DNA from: Rutpela maculata
Taxonomy: Eukaryota; Arthropoda; Insecta; Coleoptera; Cerambycidae
DNA: 64,000 nucleotides
NCBI GenBank assembly: GCA_936432065.2
Contig: OW386292.2
Coordinates: 128,337,639 to 128,401,638, forward strand
Reading direction: 5' to 3'
The stretch's first letter is position 1. The number at the start of each line of letters is the position of its first letter. Below, one piece after another: positions 33,351-45,126 of the stretch. Position numbers and translations under genes: made by a program. The notes under the pieces are model-generated. The model ran no database searches, was not told the DNA's origin, and saw only the letters and a program-made list of their open reading frames with translations.

Positions 33351-35605
33351 ACTAATAGAGGACTGAGTGATAATGACAACATATCTCTCGTTTCGAATAA
33401 ATGCTTTGTTTAAATTAAAAAGTGGGATTATTGCATTTTACATTTTGTACAAAATTTTCAATGTGAAGCAGTCATGGAACTAGCTGAATAAAATTTGTCG
33501 GGTTAATTGCCAGTAAAATAGAGAGGTTTTTAAGACGGGTATTGAAATGTTTTTCTATCTTTTTATTTTTTGCTAGAATGTTGTAAAGTTAAGGATTAAT
33601 TATGGTTTTAATAAAATTTTAAAAATATTGTTTTTTTTTATCCAAATAGTTCTGGTTCAAACTATTATATTTCAGGATGTAATCCTATTGGATTACGTTC
33701 GTAAAAAAAATCATAACGGTAATACTATTAGTTAAACCAGAATGACGACATTTATGGGTAAAACCAGCGAGTTTAGCTGGAAATACAAGAAAACCTAAAC
33801 TAACAAACTTTGCATAACATGCAAGGCCCTCTATACTCTGCGCCGGCTGGTCCGTCATGAATGAAACACCCTGTATAATGCAAGATTTTTTGGATTTACT
33901 TTGTTACAGAAGGATCATACGTTTTATAACTAGCAATAAAATAAACATGTTTGTGATAATATATCGTTATTTTGTCGATTTTTTGAGAGTTTACTGAAAA
34001 AGTAAAAAAATTGCGATTTATGCCCTACTTCAGGAACTTACAATCTTTCATGAAGACTAATTTTTGGACATGTTTGGAAACAAATTGTGTAACAATTAAT
34101 TTTCAGCTTCAATTTCTAAACTCCATTTTTTTATTTGACATATTAAGAAACTTCCAAACAAGGTTGTATATAAATGCCTTGACGACGATTTTTCCCAGAG
34201 GTATACAAACACAGTCAGTAACATAAACATTGGTGTTCAATAATCAATTTGCCTTTGCGTGTTTGCGGTTATTATATTTCTACAAATATGCATTTGAGGT
34301 TGAATTTTTAACGTGATCGATCAAACAGAGAGGCGAATAATGTAATGTAATGACAGAGAAATATAAAGTAAGTATTTTTAACCTATTAGTACAGGACAAA
34401 TAATTTTCAATTGCATAAAAATACATGGCTAGATGAAACTTTGCAGTAAGTTAATAACGTATACTTTACGAAAAAAAATTGTCGGACGTTGGGGTCGAAA
34501 AATGGGGGTGTCAGAGCGAATTTGTCAGCTTTTTAGTAAATATTTCTGTAAATAATAACGTTGATTGATTGATTTGAAATAATTTATTCCTATTTTCCAT
34601 TTTATTTCAAATTAAGTTTTTGAAAGTATTTTTTTATTACTTCAATTATTTATCAATCGATTTTCGTGTTAAAACATTTCTTATTTCAAATGATTAGTTT
34701 CATATTTAAAATGAATAATTCAAACTATTGAAATGGTAGTTCAGTAAATTGACCAGTCTGCATCAGGAAAGTAGCAACATGAAATAAGACGCAAAACTGT
34801 TCACGACATTTGACTACTTTGGTCTCGACATTCCCTGTTCTCGCCATACTACAATAGCCAACGATTCAACTATAGACTGTTTCTTAAATACTTTCTTTTT
34901 ACTTCAATTTGAGCTTTTGAAATGTAAATTATAATTTAAGTTACTTATATGTAACAAATAATTTACTTGAAATAGTCATTAAAAATTATTTATTTGAAAC
35001 CAAATACCTTAAAAAGATTTTTTGCATGCAAAATTATTTTTTATTTACTATTTCAAATACAAGTATTTACATCTTATTATTTTTTATCTGAAATGAACAT
35101 GACACTTTGTTTTTTATTTTCTATTTCAAATAGTGCTATTAGTTATTTCACTCAAGTGAATGAGAGATCGTCGTTAACAGATCTATTTAGTATGACCATA
35201 ATTTATTCCCGCCAGCTGGGGACGACCCTTTGAAAACATGGTCAGTAATTTTAAGAAAGTTGGTATTTCTTCCCCTTCAACATAATAACACAAGAAGTGA
35301 TAATATACTGCGCTAACTGCGCTTGTTAATTAGAAAATCATGCGTTTGTTATTATTAATATAAATAGAATGGTTGGGGACATTTATCGTTTGTTGTTTTG
35401 TGTTTTTCTTTTTTTCGATAATTACTAGATGATGTCACTGCCACTATACTATGTTGTACTACGTAAGACCAGAAGCATTGTGGAAAATGTGTACCTAATT
35501 AAACACTAACTAGTATTTCTTAGAAAATTACTCAAAATGCACCTAGATATATATTATTTTTCATCCACCTATGCGAACTTAAATATATCTTCTACACTTT
35601 GTCAC
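33351..35605. other. intron 1 sequence, no further feature
   Basis: AT-rich intron. Recurrent TATTTCAAAT/ATTTGAAATA motifs occur between 34560 and 35140, as well as an end-like ACACCCTGTATAA at 33868. No gene. Confidence 0.4.
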
Positions 35606-35986
35606 TTTTTTTTTAACTGTTTAACGTCGGCCTATTTCCGCTACCAGGGCCTATCACCGACGCCAGGAGACGAGCTACCCCCAACCTGGAAATTTTGCCG
35701 AACCTCTTCCCTTAAGAAGAGTAGGGATCTTTTACTTGCCTAACATTTAATAGACAAGGGACCGCCTGCTTTACATCCCCTCCGAAGGATGGTATATCCA
35801 CTACGTAATCCTCGTCTGAAATTACGTAACTTCCGAGTATACACTGATATACAAGCCTCTAGAAGGTGGGACGAGAACGCTGTATTTCCCAAGATGGGAG
35901 CCCATCCAAGTACTAACCGCGCTCGACGTTGCTTCAACGGAATATCGACTGATATTCACATTGAAGTCGCCTCTACGTTCGCCCCT
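35606..35986 (-). mobile_element. 5S-rRNA-derived SINE (SINE3 type), copy 2, in intron 1
   Basis: Inverse of the copy at 10151-10540. The minus strand starts AGGGGCGAACGTAGAGGCGA, then the 5S-like box region (GCGCGGTTAGTACTTGGATG), and ends in an A-rich tail (T-run at 35606-35614). It is flanked by ACTTTGTCAC at 35596-35605 and 35987-35996. In this copy the GGTTAGTACTTGG region is closer to true 5S rRNA than in copy 1. The two copies align over nearly their full length with few differences. Confidence 0.85.
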
Positions 35987-36348
35987 ACTTTGTCACTTTG
36001 TATTTAACTTTTATACGTTTTTATAGACTGAGCACTGTGAGATACGTCTGCTAACACAAGTCATTTCTGTAAATATTAATGTTCACGTATTTACGTAATG
36101 TGTGTTTTTTTTTTGGTCATAAAATAATTAGATAATAAACCGTTGTATATTCTGAAAAATTTAGCTCTTAATCAAAATATTTAGGTCTATACAGATTGTG
36201 CTGCGATTATACAGGTTTTGAATCAAAGAGAGACCCTAAAAATAGGCCAAAAATCGACCATGCTCTAGCTTTTTAAAATATTGCGAATAGATTTTTGGTA
36301 GTTTTCTTTTTAAGTTTTTAATTTGGTTTTTATTTCGCCTTATTTTAG

Positions 36349-36553
36349 GTTGTTGGGATAGCCAGAAGAATCGATAAGATTGAAGAATTATCCAAAAGTT
36401 TAGAAGACGAACCAGGGAAACTTTATGCGCTGAGATGTGACGTGACCAGAGAAGAGGAGATCCTCAAGGCGTTCAAATGGATAACCGATCATGTAGGGCC
36501 CGTTCACATACTCATCAACAATGCCGGACTCACCAGACCCACCAATCTCACAG
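36349..36553 (+). CDS. short-chain dehydrogenase/reductase, exon 2
   Basis: Encodes residues 33-100 plus the first base of codon 101. The acceptor is TTATTTTAG|GTT and the donor ACAG|GTAAGC. It starts VVGIARRIDKIEEL: the two arginines after the second beta strand (residues 38-39) favour NADP(H) over NAD(H), as known for classical SDRs. CDVT at 62-65 contacts the adenine ring, and NNAG at 89-92 stabilises the central sheet. The frame is open with no damage. The intron before it (5.6 kb) carries a SINE and a repeat with a nested MITE. Confidence 0.93.
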
Positions 36554-37537
36554 GTAAGCAGAGAGGTTGTATAGTCTGAGGAATAAGTGTGGACGTAGAG
36601 CAAAAGGTATTTTAATCAATGCAGATAAATGTACATGAATAGTGGACTCAAATTAGGATTTTAATGTGAAATATCTGGTCAGGGCAGTTTTTCTGTTTTA
36701 ATGTGTTCAGAGGGTCAACTTAAGTTCACAGCTCAGTTTTGCACAATAAAAGTACATAAACTATAATTAATTCCAATTGTTATTATTATTTAAAAAAATG
36801 AACATTGCAAAATTGTGCATTTTTAAACAAATCATTGTTCCTTCAAAAATAATGGATAATATTCAATGAAATTTTGAAAAAATATAGCTCTTCTAAAGTA
36901 CAATCGCAGCTTAAAATTTCAAATCAAAATTATTACTAAAACGGCTCAAATATAAAATTGTTGCTAAAATTTTACACCCTTGTGAAATCCTGTCATTAAG
37001 ACCAAGAAATGTGTAAGATGGCTCAAATTGAAGCATTCTATAAGTACTTTAAGATCACGGGGAACTTTTTTTTCAAAATTTAAACTCATTTTATTGCAGT
37101 TGTTTATAGTTTTCGAAATTTTAGTTATAAACAAATGCAGGTAACTCTCTGGTTTTTTTATAAAATCAAAAACGGCAAATGAATAATGAAAGTAGATTAA
37201 AAAAGCCAACTTTTGAAGAAAAAAAAATTAATGCTCTACTTGCATTTGGAGTGAGATACGTTAGTTTTTACGTTTATGTATGTCACTTATAAATAAACAA
37301 ATCGATATTTCTTCTTCAAATTTGAACTGGTTGTTCTTCAATGCTTATTATTTTGTGTCTGTTACTTGAAGATACCTACTTCTGAATAATTTCCTACGTG
37401 CGCTATTATTAAGCGCTTTCCTTTCCTATTGTTTTTTTAATCCGGTTGACTAGTCTTCCATATGAGCTTGACGAACACTTTGTACATTTTTAACCGACTC
37501 CATAAAATTTTAAAAAGGGTTCCTCACTCGTATGTAT
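36554..37537. other. intron 2, first part; no feature
   Basis: AT-rich. The frame at 36964-37209 (minus) has no recognisable domain. Confidence 0.4.
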
Positions 37538-38012
37538 TGTAACGTACTTACACCCTTTTTGTAAACACCCTGTATCGTGGGATCGGAAATTATAACAACC
37601 AGGGTAACACTAAACACTAATTTATTAACTTACTTAATTACAACAATAACTACTTGGCTAATAACACACTGTGTACTACTTGATCACTTTACTCTCTTCT
37701 GATCTTACTACTCTTGCTATCTAAACTGAACTTTTTCACTGTGTTTACTCTCTGACCATTTCAACTGACAATTAGTACGGCACTAACTTCTTTTTTGGTT
37801 TACTCCATGCCTTATATACCTAAAGATGACAGATCTAGAAGTTTCTCTGATGACGTCACCATACTCTAGACAGTTCCAGAACAGATATGTCATCACTCTA
37901 GACCTTCTAGTAAGTTCTTTCCACATTCAGACATCCGAACTACTGAATTCTGTGCCTACTTTTCAGTGCAACTAACATAACCTTAAATCTTAAGGTGTTG
38001 CAACATATTACA
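37538..38012 (-). repeat. 3' LTR
   Basis: TGTAACGTACTTACACCC ... CAACATATTACA on the + strand. It includes a TATATACC box-like site and the duplicated GATGACGTCACC (CRE-like) found in both LTRs. Confidence 0.9.
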
Positions 38013-38025
38013 CTGCCCCCTCCTT
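38013..38025 (-). other. polypurine tract
   Basis: On the minus strand AAGGAGGGGGCAG directly abuts the 3' LTR; this is the plus-strand primer site of LTR elements and fixes the orientation. Confidence 0.85.
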
Positions 38026-40510
38026 AAGCCTGAACGTCCCGGTCAGGCAATTCAGTTTCCTTCACATACTTCGCCAGTCTATCCAAGTGTACGATCTTCA
38101 TCTTGGACTTTTTACTTCGTTGAATCCGAAAGACGACATCATTAATTCGGGTAATGACTGAATACGGTCCTTCCCAAGGTGGTTGAAGCTTCGGGGACTT
38201 CCATTCTTTCCGCTGTGGGTTGTATAGCCAGACCCGATCTCCCACCCTGAATCCTCCTTTACTGACATTCTGATCATAACGAGCCTTCATTCGGTTACCA
38301 GTTTTGGTAATCTGTTCTCGGTCATTCTTTGGCTGTTTTCGACTTTCATTCACATAGTTGCTCTCGGATAGTGGTTCCTTATTGACAGCACAATTCTTGC
38401 ATTTTCGACACCAAGCCTCCACATCCTGGCGACTATTGACCCAATAGAATCGTTCTCGTACTTTACTCAACGTCTTGTTTACTCCAAGGTGTCCGCCGGA
38501 TGTTTCATTGTGCGCTTTCTGGAGTACTTCTGGTACACGACACCTGTGAATCACTAAACGCATGGCAACCTGCTTCCCATCCGGGCTTTCCTATGCTCTC
38601 CTCAACAGCCCGTCTACAACCGTAAGTGAACCCCATTGTGACCATAAAGCCTTCACTCCTACTCCTTTGTTTGAAACATCCTTCCATTCTGGTCGCGTTC
38701 CTTTTTCTTTTGCTTGCAATATAGGTCCAATTTCCGTATCGTCCAGTTGCTCTTGTTTTAAAGCTTCCTTTGTCCAATTCTCTGGAATCTCTTTCGTTTC
38801 GCTTACACAACCTTGTGATGGTAAACTACTTGGGATTCTTCGAAGCTGGCAAACCTTTATTTCCCTGGGGGCATCGCTTTCACCAGTCAGCACTTCTCCA
38901 ATTGCATGTACAACCTCAGGGTTCCACTGTTGACAATCTCGTCTTACATGCCCTAATTTTTCACAGCTATAACATCGAATACCCCCACTTGGCTCCCCAC
39001 TGCTTGGTTGCTTGCTTTGCTTCCCTGAAAAACTCTCCAGCAATTGCTTTACCATTCTGTGCAAGTCTCTCAGTAAAGTCTCCAGATTCTTTTTGTCCCA
39101 ATACGACTCTTCGACAACTGCGGCATTTACCTTCTCCGGGCTTTGTTGTCGACAATCTCTCTTAATATGCCCTAATTTGCCGCACTGATAGCACTGGATA
39201 CGTCCGTTTGGTTTTGCTCCACCTTGTTGCTTGTCCTGTCTCATTTGAGAATCCGACTTGGCCAGTAATTGATTCATCATTTTCTGCATGTTCTTCAGTA
39301 TAGTGCTCATGTTCTCTTGATCCGCATGTGCCTTTTCAACGGTCACAGCACGCACTTCTGACCGTGAGGTGTCTTTAAAGGCAGCTTCTACTTCGAGGGC
39401 ACGCACCAGAGCCTCGCTAATACTTTGGTGTCTCGTCAGCCTCAGAACTCGCCTGACCTCTTCGTCCCTTATGCCATCTAAGAAGGCCCCGATGGCTAAT
39501 TGTTCTTGGAATTCTCTTGGGGCGCTCGGATATGCCAGGCGTGCCAGTCGCTCTATGGCAGCTTCGAATTCTTGTAAACTTTCTCCAGCCTTCTGTGTCC
39601 GTGATTTTAGCTGGGCCTGGTATACCTGAGCGAGGTGTTGGTCGCCATATCTCAAGTCTAATGCAGCTTCCAAAACCTTGAAATCCCTTTGTTTTTCCAC
39701 TGGGATAGTCTGAAGTAACTCTGATGCTTGGCCCCTTAGTGCTAAAACCAATGCCATGGCCTTTTCCTCATTATCCCAGTTGTTTGCACACGCTGCTGCC
39801 TCAAACTGCCTCTTGTACGTCGTCCAGGAACTTTGGCCGTCAAAAGAAGGAGGTTTTAGTCGCTGACCTGATGATACCACCTGCTGGCTTCTTCTATCTC
39901 TCAACTGTCGTTTAAGCCGGTCTATTTCTCCTTTGACTTCTTCTTCGAACTTGTTTACTTTCTCTTTAACTTGACTGACTTCTGTCTCGACTTCACCTAC
40001 TTTTTCTTCTACCTTGTTTATCTCTTCTTTGACTTCACTCTTTAATCCTTCGTTGGCAGAAATGATAGCGTCCTGCTGTATTTTCATTTGTTCATTCAGA
40101 ATTTTCCTTAATTCTTCTTGGCGTCTTTCTTGTTCCTCTTTCTCCTCTTGACTTCGTCTTTCTTGCTCTTCTTTCTCCTCTTACTGTCTTATCTTCAGGT
40201 CCTCCACCATTTTCTTCAATTCATCTCTTTCTTCTTGACGTCTTCTTTCTTGTTCTTCTTTTTCTTCTTGACGTCTTCTTTCTTCGTCCTCTTTTTCTTT
40301 CTGATGTCTTCTTTCTTCGTCCTCTTTTTCTTTCTGACGTCTTCTTTCTTCATCCTGACGTCTTTTTTCTTGCTCTTCCTTTTCTTCTTGACGTTTTCTC
40401 TCCTGTTCTTCTTTGTCTTCCTGCCGTTGTTGCGCCATCATTTTTTGGAATTGTTCGAATAAGTCCTGTATTTGTTTATCGGATGCCATACTTCTTGTTG
40501 TTACGGGCAT
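38024..40510 (-). pseudogene. Gag fused in frame to integrase remnants, two in-frame stops
   Basis: One frame of 828 codons runs from ATG at 40510 to TAG at 38024, broken only by a TAA at 40181 and a TAG at 38588. Order of parts: a start MPVTTRSMASDK; a long charged E/R/K/Q-rich coiled coil (40190-40480 and 39900-40087); the Gag capsid-like region (39350-39850, with SFDGQSSWTTYKRQFEAAA); two CCHC zinc knuckles (CYQCGKLGHIKRDC, 39152-39193; CYSCEKLGHVRRDC, 38933-38974), each preceded by a similar leucine-rich stretch, so that the module is duplicated; then without protease or RT the linker before integrase (LWSQWGSLTVVDGLLRR); the H-H-C-C finger (HNETSGGHLG ... WCRKCKNC); and directly the integrase C-terminal region (FRVGDRVWLYNP, WEGPYSVI). 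The DDE core is missing. Enzymes must be supplied by a full-length relative if the element ever moved in this form. Confidence 0.88.
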
Positions 40511-40879
40511 ACGATGAAATTAAAATAAAATAAATTTAACTGTCACGTTAATATCGGTAATGGAACTTTCCAGACAAATCTCGAAATAGCACGAAAAAGT
40601 CTTATCCAGAGTCTTTTGTCACTATCCAGTTCAGAGAATTTACTAATCTCCACCAATGTCCAAATAGAAAAGTTCTAGTAATTTTCACGCACTAGCACAA
40701 ATTAGTCTTTTTCAGTGTCTCTGTCACTATCCCGAAAACGCACTTTTTCACAGTTTTGAGTTCAAAAATAGTCCTTAAACAATGTCCCGTAAGTTAATCC
40801 TCCGTGTCACCACTAATTCCCGAGAAGAACACTGTAGAAACCTCTTCTTGAACAGTCCAGAAATCTTCTGTTATAATTC

Positions 40880-40894
40880 CGCTTCTGACACCAA
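40880..40894 (-). other. primer binding site (tRNA-Leu-like)
   Basis: On the minus strand TGGTGTCAGAAGCGG begins two bases after the 5' LTR. Its complement ends CTTCTGACA-CCA, as insect tRNA-Leu(CAA) does. The tRNA identity is from memory and tentative. Confidence 0.6.
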
Positions 40895-40895
40895 T

Positions 40896-41335
40896 TGTGG
40901 CGTGCTTACACCCTTTTTGTAAACACCCTGTATCGTGAGTTCGGAAATTATAACAGCAGGGTAACACTAAACACTAATTTATTAACTACTAATTACAACA
41001 ATAACTACTTGGCTAATAATACACTGTGTACTACAGTTCAGTTATTCAGTCACTTTATCACTGTTTACTCTCTGATCATTTTAACTGACAATTAGTACTG
41101 CACTAACTTCTCCCCTTTTGTTTTACTCCATGCCTTATATACCTAAAGATGACAGATCTAGAAGCTTCTCTGATGACGTCACCATACTCTAGACAGTTCC
41201 AGAACAGATATGTCATCACTCTAGACCTTCTAGTAAGTTCTTTCCACATTCAGCCATCCGAACTACTGAATTCTGTGCCTACTTTTCAGTGCAACTAACA
41301 TAACCTTAAATCTTAAGGGGTTGCAACATATTACA
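40896..41335 (-). repeat. 5' LTR
   Basis: Pairs with 37538-38012. It begins TGTGGCGTGCTTACACCC and ends CAACATATTACA. A stretch of about 35 bp present in the other LTR (around 37680-37730) is shortened here, so the two LTRs have diverged since insertion or recombined. Confidence 0.9.
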
Positions 41336-42002
41336 ATATAGTTAAATTTTTTGTTATATTGGTCAATTTTCTTAGCTTATCGATACCTCTCCTTTTATTT
41401 CTTACTTATTAGAGATATTTTTTTAAGGCGAAAAAAAATGTATCTTACCAAATTCACGTTAGAGTTTAACTTTCGTTCAACCGCATCTCGTCTAAATAAT
41501 AGCATTTTCTTCCGCATTCACGAGTAGCTCTAATTTCGCGAATATAATGTCTTCGCCAACCAATAAAATCGTTTCTCTCAAGTAGGACGCTGTTTGCTTT
41601 TGCAAATAGGTACAAAGTTCATATCTCGTAAAATTTTTCTAAGCATCGTTTGGCTCATTCTTCATATCTTCATCTTCATTCAAGTACTGTATTTTCTTTA
41701 AAGTAGGGATTTCATTATCGAAGAAAAATTTATGAACTTTACGCAGAATTCCATTTTTCTCGAAATCTTTTAATACATTTTTTCCTTCAAGATTTCTCTT
41801 TAGGTTTCTGAATATCTACTTCACTATTTTCCTACTTTAAGTTCTATAAAAATTCTATAAACATGCATGATTAACACAAATGATGACTTTGATTATTTCG
41901 AAATAGATGTTACTCATTAAGTTAGTCAATTGTATGGAAATTTTCCTAATTTACTTAGGAAAAGTAAAAATTTATCAATCTTAGATCATAAAATATTAGG
42001 GC
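41336..42002. other. intron 2 sequence, no feature
   Basis: AT-rich, no gene or repeat boundary recognised. Confidence 0.4.
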
Positions 42003-42876
42003 TAATTATACAATGTGGAACAGCCAAATGGAATAAATTCAGTATCTCAATTATTGTCCATATTTATAAAAAATCCCGAGACACGTCGATTTTGCATTCT
42101 GAAATGACATCCTGCAACGCAAAAATTTCAATTTCGTCCCTAAATACAACCCCCTTCGAGTGGCAGTTGCACCCCTAAATGTATAAATGGGAAGTAGGGG
42201 CTTGTGATACCTCATTTTAAAGGTCTCTTTATTCTCTATTCAAAAATGTTATATTTTTAATATTTACTGCAAAAATTGACGGTCTACTTGACGAAATTCG
42301 CTACAACAAACGAAAAACATAAAAACTTACAACGTTTTGTCTTGCAGGCTAGCAAAAACAATTTCAGTCTTCCTTTTTAACATTATCAACTAAAAAGAAG
42401 ACACAAAAACATAAAAATTCTTCATAGCTGACATTGCCAGTTTTATCGAAAACGGCGTAGCGATTGACAGCAAAAAATAGTTGTCATAGTTGTCAGTGTT
42501 TTGTGTATTTTTTGAGTTTTGCTAACTACCATTTCTAAACATGGTTTATTTAAACGAAATGAATAAAATAATTTTACAGGTTGGTTACGGAGATAGAATG
42601 CGATCATAGGACGAAGTTGCTCGCCTATTTCAAGAAAAATTTCCTGATTTGCCGAATATATCCCAAGGTACAATTAGCAAAATTGGAAAGCCCCTACTTC
42701 CTATTTAAAAATTTAGAGGTTGCAACTGCCACTCAAAGGGGGTTGAATTTAGGGATGAAATTTGTACGTTGCAGAATATCATTTCAGAATCCAAAATCGA
42801 CGTGTCTCGGGATTTTTTATAAATATGTACAATAATTGAGATACTGAATTTGTTCCATTTGGCTGTTCCACACTGT
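42003..42876. mobile_element. inverted-repeat element (~200-bp arms) with transposase start
   Basis: The left arm 42003-42212 and right arm 42683-42876 are inverted copies (GTGGAACAGCCAAATGGAA at 42015 against TTCCATTTGGCTGTTCCAC ending 42871). Between them is the DNA-binding start of a transposase on the + strand. The catalytic part is absent, so this is an internally deleted element. Confidence 0.75.
42541..42690 (+). pseudogene. transposase helix-turn-helix N-terminus, truncated
   Basis: ATG at 42541 opens MVYLNEMNKIILQVGYGDRM, then an in-frame TAG at 42604, then DEVARLFQEKFPDLPNISQG and TISKI. This matches the '[IL]..[MQ]VG[YF]GD..R...EVA.LF...[HF]P...ISQ.T[IV]SKI' helix-turn-helix found at the start of mariner-type and other insect transposases. 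The coding sequence ends where the right arm begins. Confidence 0.7.
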
Positions 42877-43128
42877 TTAAATAACAGAAAAAGAACAAAT
42901 TATGCAATTTGCACGCCAATTGGTCTACTGTCAAGACTTCTTGCTTCTAGTATAATTGTAAAGTTGTCGCAGTAGCTGTTGAGCTAAATAACTGCGAGTT
43001 CCTGCTGCCGCAACTTTGGAACAGCTTTTTTACAGGTTCTAATGCTACTTGAGAATAGCACTTATTGAGTAAATGTACTTGAAAGGTGCGCACTTTTTAT
43101 TTTACTAACCATTTTTACGTTTTTTCAG

Positions 43129-43391
43129 ATGGTGCAACTGACGAATGGCGCCGTGTATTGGAGGTTAACGTGATGGCGTTATGCATCTGCACCAGGGAGG
43201 CAGTTAAAATTATGAAAGAAAACGACATTGCAGGCCACATCATACATATGAATAGCGTTGTGGGACACTACGTTCCAAATCTGCCCAAGCCAAATTTCAA
43301 CGTTTATCCTGCGTCGAAGCATGCCGTGACTGCACTTACTGAGAGTTTGAGACAAGAATTGCGGTACATCGAGAGTGATATAAAAGTGACG
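43129..43391 (+). CDS. short-chain dehydrogenase/reductase, exon 3 (catalytic)
   Basis: Encodes residues 101-188; codon 101 is split G|AT. The acceptor is TTTTTTCAG|ATG and the donor ACG|GTAGGT. It holds the whole catalytic tetrad of classical SDRs: Asn114 (VNVMAL), Ser143 (HMNSVVGH), Tyr160 and Lys164 (YPASK). The segment after the serine (HYVPNLPKPNFNVYPASK) is the DHRS11-like loop before the active tyrosine. SLRQELR at 173-179 is the conserved helix after the active site. No stop or frame slip. Confidence 0.95.
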
Positions 43392-43417
43392 GTAGGTTTG
43401 AGCAGCTAATTACGCCC

Positions 43418-45126
43418 CACTATGGTCAATTTGCCAATATTAGGAGGAAAGTATTACAAAAATAAAATTTATCCAAAAATTAAAATTAATATATGTGTCG
43501 ATACCTGAATAACCGGACCATCAGAAACCAAAAAAATATTTTGTTTACGCTGCACGTGTTCAAGGTGGTGACGTTACATAGTAATTGGTTGGTTCCGCGG
43601 CAGATAATGTACCGCTAATATTCATCCAACCAAGTTGTTTATTGTATCCAATATTATAAAACTGTTGTCGTGTGCTGTTAATACATGCCTTTAACTATCG
43701 AAAAAATGTCACGAGGTATGTGTCCTCTTGGGCAAAACCGTATTACCGATTTATTTCGCGGAAGCCTGCATTTGCGCACTTATATTTGAGTTTTAAAAAA
43801 AGTTTCACGAAGTTTCACCGAAATTTCTATTGTATATCGTAGGTCAGTCTCTGTACTTTGGAACATATACTGAGAGTTTACTTTCTTGTACTTTTATTAG
43901 AAGATATTTAAGTTTACTGTAGATGTTGTCATTCCCGTGAAGAGAAATTACCTGTTTGAATTGCTGCTGAATGAAGAATTGTTAGCTGATGGAGCATCAC
44001 TAAGGACAGTCCACAGGATTATTGAATCTATTGAACAAGAGAAAGAAGACTAGCGCGGGTTGTTAGGAGAAAATGAAGAACTTATTCAAATTATTAAGCT
44101 ATTCTAATGTAATTTACTTAAACGCTGTCAGTCTTGTAAATTTAATGTGGCTTCGTTTAAAAAAAGACACTCTGGTTGGTTAAATGGAGAATTAAAATAT
44201 GAGAGTAATAAAGAAAATGTATGTGAGCCTTCTAGGACGAAAGTAGGTCAACCGTCAAAGAGTTTTAGTGGTAGTGGACAAAAGTCGAAAAGAAAAAAAG
44301 TGCAAACATTATTGAAACATACTCCAAAAGAGTTAAGCTTAGCAACTCAACCCGCATATCATGCAAGTGATAAACGTAATGTGGCTTCCGTAATAAAAAA
44401 ACTTGGAAGGACCTCTCCGCGTATAGTATTGCGGGAGTAAATTTTGAGAAAGTTCCAAAATATAAGTTTGCATGCAGCAATAAAAGAGTTAAATTAAAAC
44501 GGTGTATATATAATAGACTTTTTTTCTTGAAATCGTCGAAAAAAAGTTGTCGCTATAAAGTATCAGCATATAGGTGATTAATTGCAGAGGCATATTAAAT
44601 AAAAATATACAAGGTGTCTGGTTTGAAAAAATTTAATTATGATAGTTTAAATATGTCAAAATTTAAATCATCGTGGAGAACACCCTGTAGAATTGGGTTC
44701 AACTCTGAGAGTCCTGTAAATTAGTACATGGTCTCGACTAACATTCAAAATGAAATGACGCTCAAATTTACGAAAATGCATCTTTTGCAGATTTTACTAT
44801 TGGGTGTTCCATTAAAAAAATTCTGACATTAGCTTGCTACCACTCTGTGAAACACCCTGTAGATTTGAAACTAATTTTTGAATATGACACTCTTCATCTC
44901 CCACAATATTTATCTGAGATATTTTTTCTAATGTCAAACGGTTGAGGAGATATTAACTGCCCCCATGCTACTGACTCACCCTGTATATATTTATGTATAT
45001 ATTTTTTTATGCATCGTATTATAAATTTAACATATTTAAACAAAAATATACTTCTAAACAAAAATATAGCTAGAAATGAAGTGTTAATAATATTTTCCTC
45101 CTAAATATGGCAAATTGACCACTGTG
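43418..45126. mobile_element. terminal-inverted-repeat element in intron 3
   Basis: The left end CACTATGGTCAATTTGCC and inverted right end CACAGTGGTCAATTTGCC, followed on both sides by TATTAGGAGGAAA-like sequence, define a unit of 1.7 kb that starts only 26 bp after exon 3. It contains an ORF fragment on the + strand. The class is uncertain: the CACTA-like start is suggestive, but no 3-bp duplication is clear. Confidence 0.6.
44147..44440 (+). pseudogene. unrecognised transposon ORF fragment, basic
   Basis: A frame of 97 residues rich in lysine and serine, with RTKVGQPSKSFSGSGQKSKR and then KELSLATQPAYHASDKRN and VASVIKKLGRTSPR. The pattern 'G-[RQ]-P-x-K-x-F-x(5,6)-K-x-[KR]-[RK]-K' followed by '[EL]-L-x-x-A-T/A-Q' resembles a conserved block in long transposon-linked proteins from aphids and cnidarians that have no assigned function. 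Upstream, 43916-44140 has scattered coding-like pieces in other frames. Function unknown. Confidence 0.4.

Larger units (their letters stand above)
37538..41335 (-). mobile_element. internally deleted Gypsy-type LTR retrotransposon in intron 2
   Basis: Two LTRs (37538-38012, 475 bp; 40896-41335, 440 bp) begin TGT and end ACA and are largely identical, apart from a gap of about 35 bp and scattered changes. The element reads on the minus strand, antisense to the host gene. A primer binding site follows the 5' LTR and a polypurine tract precedes the 3' LTR. The internal region is only 2.9 kb and lacks protease, reverse transcriptase, RNase H and the integrase core. Flanks GTAT and ATAT differ by one base, a possible decayed 4-bp target duplication. 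Confidence 0.9.

Noticed and set aside
38562..39915. Plus-strand frames across the LTR element
   Set aside because: Antisense shadows of the Gag frame.
40118..40462. A phenylalanine/leucine-rich membrane protein on the + strand
   Set aside because: It is the antisense of the E/R-rich coiled coil of Gag.
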